The translations under genes and the position numbers were made by a program. Below, in pieces: positions 5,887 to 10,251 of a stretch of 10,251 nucleotides of DNA. The notes under the pieces are model-generated. The model did no database searches, was not told where the DNA came from, and worked only from the letters and a program-made list of their open reading frames with translations. This DNA comes from Erysipelotrichaceae bacterium (GTDB lineage: Bacteria > Bacillota_I > Bacilli_A > Erysipelotrichales > Erysipelotrichaceae), in contig JAFOMB010000122.1 of the NCBI GenBank assembly GCA_017419065.1, positions 1-10,251 on the forward strand. The letters are read 5' to 3'. Each line of letters begins with the position of its first letter. Position 1 is the first letter of the stretch.

Positions 5887-8622
5887 TTATTTCTTCTTTG
5901 CGTCGAGCTTGATCGCAGCCTGAGCCGCAGCCAGTCTGGCGATCGGGACACGGTATGGCGAGCAGGAGACGTAGTCCAGACCGACTTCGTTGAAGAATTC
6001 GATGGACGCCGGGTCACCGCCGTGTTCACCGCAGACACCTAAGTGGATGTCCGGACGGGTAGCTCTGCCGGCTTCTACAGCCATTCTGATGAGCTGACCG
6101 ACACCGGCGACATCGACATGGGCGAACGGATCGTTGTCATAGATGTGCTTGTCGTAGTAGTCACCGAGGAACTTGCCGGCATCATCTCTGGAGAAACCGA
6201 ATGTCATCTGAGTGAGGTCATTGGTTCCGAAGGAGTAGAATTCAGCAGTCTTGGCGATCTCGCCGGACAGCAGAGCCGCACGCGGGATCTCGATCATCGT
6301 ACCGACCTTGTATGTGAGGTTTGCCTTTCTCTCAGCGATGACTTTGTCAGCCTCTTCCTTGACGATGTTGGCAACATACTCTAATTCCTTCGGTTCGCCT
6401 ACGAGCGGGATCATGATTTCCGGAACCAGGTTCCAGCCGCGGTGCTTCTTGTTGATATCGATAGCCGCATTGATGATAGCTCTTGCCTGCATAGCGCCGA
6501 TTTCCGGATAAGTGACATCCAGACGGCAGCCTCTGTGGCCCATCATCGGGTTGAATTCATGGAGTTCAGCAGCAGCCTGCGTGATGTCCTTCAGCGTGAT
6601 GCCGAGATCCTTGGCGATCTCCTTGGCAGCAGCCTTGCCTTCTGCAGTAGCGGTGTTCGGCAGGAATTCATGGAGAGGCGGATCGAGGAGTCTGATCGTG
6701 ACACTGCGGCCCTTCATAGCTTCGAAGATACCGTAGAAGTCTTCAGTCTGATACGGCTCGAGTTCTGCTAAGGCCTTGGCTCTCTGTTCAGCGTTTCTGG
6801 AGACACAGAGCATACGGATAGCCTTGATTCTTTCCGGTGTGTTGAAGAACATGTGTTCTGTACGGACAAGACCGACACCTTCAGCACCGAATTCAACAGC
6901 TCTCGCTGCATCAGCCGGTGTATCGGCATTGGTACGGATCTTGAGAGTACGGCGGGCATCAGCCCAGTCCATGAACTTCTTGAAGTTGCCGGAGATCGTA
7001 GCCGGAACTGTCGGGATAGCACCCTTGTAGACACATCCTGTGGAACCGTCGACAGAGATGACATCGCCTTCCTTGAAGGTCTTGTCGCCGACAGTGAAGG
7101 TCTTCTTTTCTTCGTTGACAGAGATATCGCCGCAGCCGGAGACACAGCAGGCACCCATACCACGGGCGACGACAGCTGCGTGAGATGTCATACCGCCGCG
7201 GACGGTAACGATAGCCTGAGAAACATGCATACCTTCGATATCTTCCGGAGAAGTCTCGAGTCTGACTAAGACGACTTTCTTGCCTTCTTCAGCCCATGCC
7301 TTGGCATCGGTAGCTGTGAAGACGACCTGGCCGCAGCCGGCACCCGGAGAAGCCGCTAAACCCTTGGCGATCAGATCGGACTGCTTAGCCTTTAAGGCAG
7401 CAGCATCGAATGTCGGATGGAGGAGATCGTCGAGCTGTTTCGGTTCGACCATCATGAGGGCCTGATCTTCTGTGACGAGGCCTTCCTTGACCATATCGAC
7501 AGCGACCTTTAAGGCAGCAGCAGCCGTTCTCTTACCGTTACGGGTCTGCAGCATGAATAATCTCTTATCCTGGATCGTGAATTCCATATCCTGCATGTCG
7601 TGGTAGTGTTCTTCCAGTTTCTTTCTGACATCATCCAGAGCCTGGAATGTTTCCGGCATGCTTTCTTCCAGAGACGGGTATTTGGCCTTTCTCTCTTTTT
7701 CAGAGATGCCCATGCCCTTAGCCCATTCCTGGGAACCCTTCTTGGAGATCTGCTGAGGAGTGCGGACACCGGCGACGACGTCTTCACCCTGAGCGTTGAT
7801 CAGGTATTCACCATAGAAGTAAGCGTTGGAACCTGTAGACGGGTTACGTGTGAAGCAGACACCCGTAGCGCAGTCCGGACCCATGTTTCCGAAGACCATG
7901 GACTGGACGTTGACAGCAGTACCCCATGTGGACGGGATATCATTCATCTTACGGTAGAAGATAGCTCTTTCGTTGTTCCAGGAACGGAAGACAGCCTCAA
8001 TGGCTCTCTCTAACTGTACTTTCGGATCCTGCGGGAATTCTTCGCCGATCTCAGCCTGGTAGAATTCCTTGAACTTCTTCGTCAGAGTCTTCATATCTTC
8101 GGCGTCGAGTTCGACATCGAGCTTGACACCCTTTTCTTCCTTCAGTTCATCGATGATGACTTCGAATCTCTTCTTGGAGAGACCCATGACGACATCCGAG
8201 AACATCTGGACGAAACGACGGTAGGAGTCGTAAACGAATCTTGGATTGTTGGAAGCTTCAGCCATGGCAGCTGCCACTTCATCGTTGATACCGAGGTTGA
8301 GGATCGTATCCATCATACCCGGCATGGATGCTCTGGCACCGGAACGGACGGAAACCAGAAGAGGATTCTTCGGATTGCCGAGCTTCTTGCCCATGAACTT
8401 TTCGAGCCATGTCAGGTTCTTCTTGACCTGAGACATGATCTCATCGTTGATCGTTTCACCGTCAGCATAGTACTGGTTGCAGGCTTCTGTTGTGATCGTG
8501 AAACCCATCGGAACCGGTAAGCCCAGGCTGGCCATTTCAGCCAGGTTGGCACCCTTGCCGCCTAAGAGCTCGCGCATGGAACCGTTGCCTTCAGTGAACT
8601 TGTAGACATACTTTGTGCTCAT
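5887..8622 (-). CDS. ppdK: Pyruvate, phosphate dikinase
   Basis: Cytoplasmic enzyme that interconverts PEP + AMP + PPi and pyruvate + ATP + Pi; in fermenters it often runs toward pyruvate and ATP in glycolysis. The order is an N-terminal ATP-grasp nucleotide-binding region (about 1-360, with LLGGKGANLAEM and SVRSGARASMPGMMDTILNL), a swivelling phosphohistidine domain (about 420-510, GGMTSHAAVVARGMG with catalytic His481 and Thr479), and a PEP/pyruvate barrel (about 545-905, with RLLDPPLHEF, Arg644, NPMMGHRGCR, and GVCGEHGGDP with the proton-donor Cys864). At 911 residues it is longer than the 874-residue Clostridium symbiosum enzyme, largely through a stretch of about 22 residues near 293-318. 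The ATG at 8622 has an AAGGAG site 6 bases upstream. The swivelling and barrel domains are homologous to Enzyme I of the PTS. Confidence 0.98.
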   Translation of the reverse strand: MSTKYVYKFTEGNGSMRELLGGKGANLAEMASLGLPVPMGFTITTEACNQYYADGETINDEIMSQVKKNLTWLEKFMGKKLGNPKNPLLVSVRSGARASMPGMMDTILNLGINDEVAAAMAEASNNPRFVYDSYRRFVQMFSDVVMGLSKKRFEVIIDELKEEKGVKLDVELDAEDMKTLTKKFKEFYQAEIGEEFPQDPKVQLERAIEAVFRSWNNERAIFYRKMNDIPSTWGTAVNVQSMVFGNMGPDCATGVCFTRNPSTGSNAYFYGEYLINAQGEDVVAGVRTPQQISKKGSQEWAKGMGISEKERKAKYPSLEESMPETFQALDDVRKKLEEHYHDMQDMEFTIQDKRLFMLQTRNGKRTAAAALKVAVDMVKEGLVTEDQALMMVEPKQLDDLLHPTFDAAALKAKQSDLIAKGLAASPGAGCGQVVFTATDAKAWAEEGKKVVLVRLETSPEDIEGMHVSQAIVTVRGGMTSHAAVVARGMGACCVSGCGDISVNEEKKTFTVGDKTFKEGDVISVDGSTGCVYKGAIPTVPATISGNFKKFMDWADARRTLKIRTNADTPADAARAVEFGAEGVGLVRTEHMFFNTPERIKAIRMLCVSRNAEQRAKALAELEPYQTEDFYGIFEAMKGRSVTIRLLDPPLHEFLPNTATAEGKAAAKEIAKDLGITLKDITQAAAELHEFNPMMGHRGCRLDVTYPEIGAMQARAIINAAIDINKKHRGWNLVPEIMIPLVGEPKELEYVANIVKEEADKVIAERKANLTYKVGTMIEIPRAALLSGEIAKTAEFYSFGTNDLTQMTFGFSRDDAGKFLGDYYDKHIYDNDPFAHVDVAGVGQLIRMAVEAGRATRPDIHLGVCGEHGGDPASIEFFNEVGLDYVSCSPYRVPIARLAAAQAAIKLDAKKK

Positions 8623-8653
8623 TCTTTTCTCCTTCTTTTAAATTGCCTATACT

Positions 8654-8682
8654 ATTCTATCACGTTCATGTGACAGTTTATA
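8654..8682 (-). promoter_or_regulatory. Predicted promoter of ppdK
   Basis: On the minus strand a -10 box TAGAAT (8654-8659) with the extended -10 dinucleotide TG one base ahead is spaced 17 bases from a weak -35 box TATAAA (8677-8682, 3 of 6). The predicted start leaves a leader of about 25 bases with a good AAGGAG site. No terminator separates this from the upstream HPr-LDH gene, so read-through from that gene is also possible. Confidence 0.55.
8658..8675. promoter_or_regulatory. Inverted repeat between the ppdK -10 and -35 boxes (possible operator)
   Basis: An 18-base imperfect palindrome, TATCAC-N6-GTGACA (5 of 6 arm pairs), fills the spacer of the predicted ppdK promoter and touches its -10 box. 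That is a typical place for a repressor site. It does not clearly match the CcpA cre or Rex consensus, so no regulator is named. Confidence 0.3.
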
Positions 8683-8706
8683 TTTAATTTCTATAAAATA
8701 TCGTAT

Positions 8707-10011
8707 TTAAGCCTTGCATTCAGCACTGCCGAGATCATGGCCTTCATTGAAGTTGCGGGCATTCTCCATCGTCTGTACGGCAATGGCCTGCATGGCTTCT
8801 CTGGTAAAGAAAGCCTGATGGGATGTCAGGACGAGCTGCGGGAACATCTGCAGTCTCGCTGTGATGGAATGCATGAGTGCTTCATCGCTTCGATCGGTGT
8901 AGACATTTTCATCTTCTCCTTCATAGACATCCAGGGCAACAGCGTGGAACTTGCCTCTTTTCAAAGCGGCGATCAGGGCTTCCGCATCGATCAGAGGTCC
9001 CCTGGCGGTATTCACCAGCATCACTGTATCCTTCATGAGAGAGATGGCCTTTTCGTCGATGAGGTGATAGGTCCCTCCCTCACCCATGATCAATGGAGCG
9101 TGTAAAGAGATGAGGTCGGCCTTTTCAAAGAGTTCCTCCTTCTCGACATAGGTCAATAGACCCTCTTCTACGAGTTTCCGGTTCGGATAGGCATCCCAGC
9201 CGATGACGCTCATTCCATAACCCTTGGCGATCCTGGCGAAGCATTCGCCGATCTTGCCGGTACCCATGACGCCGCAGACCTTGTTGTGGAGGTCCACGCC
9301 AAGCAGTCCTGATAAGGCGAAGTTGTTGTCACGGACTTTCCGATCGGCCTTGTGAAGCCTTCTGTTGGCTTCCTGGATGATGGCCATCGCGTGTTCCGCT
9401 ACCGCGTATGGCGAATAAGCCGGGACTCTGGCGACCTTGATGCCGTACTTCGCACAGGCCTTGAGATCGACGTTGTTGAAACCGGCGCAGCGTAAAAGGA
9501 TGAGGCGTACACCATCTTCATGAAGCGTCTCTATGACTTCTGCCGGTGCTTCGTCATTGACGAAGATGCAGACGGCATCATAGCCTCTGGCCAGTCCCAC
9601 TGTCTCTTTCGTCAGACGGGATTCGAGATAGGTGATCTCGGCATTATAGGTGCCCGGACCCTTTTCCTTCGAGAGTTCCGAGAAGAAAGTCCGGTCGTAG
9701 TCCTTCGTCCCGAAGAAGGCGATCTTCAGCACCTGGACTCCTTCCTTTTCCGTGAAGATGGTATCGCACATGAGATCCGCGACTTTCTTCACATCCTCTT
9801 CTTCTTTCTCTCCTTCCACTTCTACGACCAGATGATCGCCCTTCTTCGCAGACAGTGAGAGAAGTTCCAGGACGTTGTTTCCGGATGCGGTCTTCTCATT
9901 GCAGAAGATGCGGACAGAAGAGCTCAGACCTACACAGAGCTGTGCCAGCAGGGCTGCCGGTCTTGCGTGCATGCCCATTGGGTTTTCTACAGTACATCGA
10001 AACTGTTTCAT
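8707..10011 (-). CDS. HPr domain fused to D-lactate dehydrogenase
   Basis: A single uninterrupted frame of 434 residues holds two complete domains. Residues 1 to about 92 are an HPr-type PTS phosphocarrier: NPMGMHARPAALLAQ has His15, Arg17 and Pro18 at the exact HPr positions, and a gapless alignment by eye to Bacillus HPr through residue 53 puts Asn46 where the regulatory Ser46 sits. From about residue 94 follows a full NAD-dependent D-lactate dehydrogenase like E. coli LdhA: AVCIFVND, RCAGFNNVDL, VPAYSPYAVAEHA, the Rossmann loop GTGKIG (about 250-255), and the catalytic triad Arg337 (NTARGPLID), Glu366 (DVYEGE) and His398 (SHQAFF). The linker is very short, and no internal ATG with a ribosome site would give a free LDH. 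The ATG at 10011 follows GGAGG by 4 bases. The LDH domain should reduce pyruvate to D-lactate; a related 2-hydroxyacid substrate is possible. HPr control of it is inference. Confidence 0.93.
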   Translation of the reverse strand: MKQFRCTVENPMGMHARPAALLAQLCVGLSSSVRIFCNEKTASGNNVLELLSLSAKKGDHLVVEVEGEKEEEDVKKVADLMCDTIFTEKEGVQVLKIAFFGTKDYDRTFFSELSKEKGPGTYNAEITYLESRLTKETVGLARGYDAVCIFVNDEAPAEVIETLHEDGVRLILLRCAGFNNVDLKACAKYGIKVARVPAYSPYAVAEHAMAIIQEANRRLHKADRKVRDNNFALSGLLGVDLHNKVCGVMGTGKIGECFARIAKGYGMSVIGWDAYPNRKLVEEGLLTYVEKEELFEKADLISLHAPLIMGEGGTYHLIDEKAISLMKDTVMLVNTARGPLIDAEALIAALKRGKFHAVALDVYEGEDENVYTDRSDEALMHSITARLQMFPQLVLTSHQAFFTREAMQAIAVQTMENARNFNEGHDLGSAECKA

Positions 10012-10034
10012 AGTGCCTCCTTGTTGCCACCTTT

Positions 10035-10040
10035 ATTTTA
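10035..10040 (-). promoter_or_regulatory. Predicted extended -10 promoter of the HPr-LDH gene
   Basis: On the minus strand TAAAAT is preceded by TG at the extended -10 spacing (TGtTAAAAT). A TTGAAG (10062-10067) resembles a -35 box but is 21 bases away, too far for normal use, so this would be an extended -10 promoter without a good -35. The start would leave a leader of roughly 15-20 bases carrying the GGAGG site. No cre-like sequence is evident. Confidence 0.4.
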
Positions 10041-10057
10041 ACAGAGTATCTCTATGC

Positions 10058-10086
10058 TTCTCTTCAATTTCAGGAATTGATATAAT
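10058..10086 (+). promoter_or_regulatory. Predicted promoter of the divergent plus-strand gene
   Basis: A perfect -10 box TATAAT (10081-10086) with extended TG (10078-10079) has a weak TTCTCT -35 box (10058-10063) 17 bases upstream. A GGAGG ribosome site at 10094-10098 and an ATG at 10107 follow. It is back to back with, and partly overlaps, the promoter region of the HPr-LDH gene. Confidence 0.6.
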
Positions 10087-10094
10087 GATTATCG
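10080..10094 (+). promoter_or_regulatory. Fur/PerR-like 7-1-7 box (weak candidate)
   Basis: ATATAATGATTATCG matches about 11 of 14 informative positions of both the Bacillus Fur box (TGATAATNATTATCA) and PerR box (TTATAATNATTATAA). It overlaps the -10 box, where a repressor would act. Part of the match comes from the TATAAT promoter itself, so chance is a real explanation. Confidence 0.25.
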
Positions 10095-10106
10095 GAGGCA
10101 GAGCTC

Positions 10107-10251
10107 ATGGAAGAAACAGTGAATAAAAACGCGGAGACGATCCGCACTTATATACCCCTGGATGAGATCGAGGAAAACGGAAAGCTCGTCCGCGAGATCG
10201 GCTATAAATCCTATATCGCCGCCATCACGCTGATCGGCTTCGGGATCCTCA
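10107..10251 (+). CDS. Unrecognised protein, N-terminal fragment with start of a membrane helix
   Basis: Forty-eight codons are visible before the right edge. The product begins MEETVNKNAETIRTYIPLDE, continues with a charged segment, and then turns hydrophobic from about residue 35 (SYIAAITLIGFGIL), which looks like a first transmembrane helix after a cytoplasmic N-terminus. The start is supported by GGAGG 8 bases upstream and by an extended -10 promoter. The frame stays open to the edge. I do not recognise the family and cannot name a function from this fragment. It is the only plus-strand gene here and is divergent from HPr-LDH. Confidence 0.75.
   Translation, partial: MEETVNKNAETIRTYIPLDEIEENGKLVREIGYKSYIAAITLIGFGIL

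Noticed and set aside
8623..8706. Search for cre (CcpA) or Rex sites upstream of ppdK
   Set aside because: The palindrome present does not fit either consensus well enough by eye, so no named regulator is assigned.
9730..9775. Possibility that HPr and LDH are two genes joined by a sequencing error or with a separate LDH start
   Set aside because: The frame runs through the junction with no stop or shift, and the only nearby Met (residue 81) lies inside the last HPr helix with no good ribosome site, so a single fusion protein is the simplest reading.
10043..10053. Small palindrome AGAG-TAT-CTCT in the divergent region
   Set aside because: Arms of only 4 bases with no flanking extension are expected by chance; too weak to call an operator.

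Overview
The window reads as a chromosomal core-metabolism region of a fermentative, low-oxygen Firmicute of moderate G+C. An Erysipelotrichales-like lineage is my best guess, at low confidence, from protein style: a clostridial-type pyruvate phosphate dikinase, a D-lactate dehydrogenase and an atpI-BEFHAGD operon. I see no mobile elements, CRISPR arrays, rRNA or tRNA genes. Nearly everything lies on the minus strand and gene density is very high.

Layout, in minus-strand transcription order from right to left. A short 95-bp divergent intergenic region (10012-10106) separates an unrecognised plus-strand gene, cut by the right edge, from a 434-residue minus-strand gene. That gene fuses an HPr phosphocarrier domain to a complete D-lactate dehydrogenase. 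An 84-bp gap with its own promoter-like sequence follows, then ppdK (pyruvate phosphate dikinase, 911 residues). A near-perfect 13-bp-stem intrinsic terminator closes ppdK. A fresh promoter then drives the F-type ATP synthase operon atpI-atpB-atpE-atpF-atpH-atpA-atpG-atpD, with tight or overlapping junctions. atpD runs off the left edge; atpC would be expected beyond it.

Functionally the segment sits on the PEP/pyruvate/ATP node. PPDK interconverts PEP + AMP + PPi with pyruvate + ATP + Pi. The LDH domain reduces pyruvate to D-lactate and regenerates NAD+. The F-ATPase links ATP to the ion gradient. An HPr domain on the LDH physically ties a PTS phosphocarrier, itself fed by PEP, to the enzyme that removes pyruvate.

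The best candidate for something undescribed is this HPr-LDH fusion. It keeps the His15 phosphorylation site but has Asn where Firmicute HPr carries the regulatory Ser46. Second is the ATP synthase c subunit, which has two membrane carboxylates plus a Thr/Tyr pattern like the two-carboxylate Na+-binding rotor rings, and a degenerate glycine motif in helix 1. Third is the operon's first gene, whose predicted transcript start lies only a few bases from its ATG.
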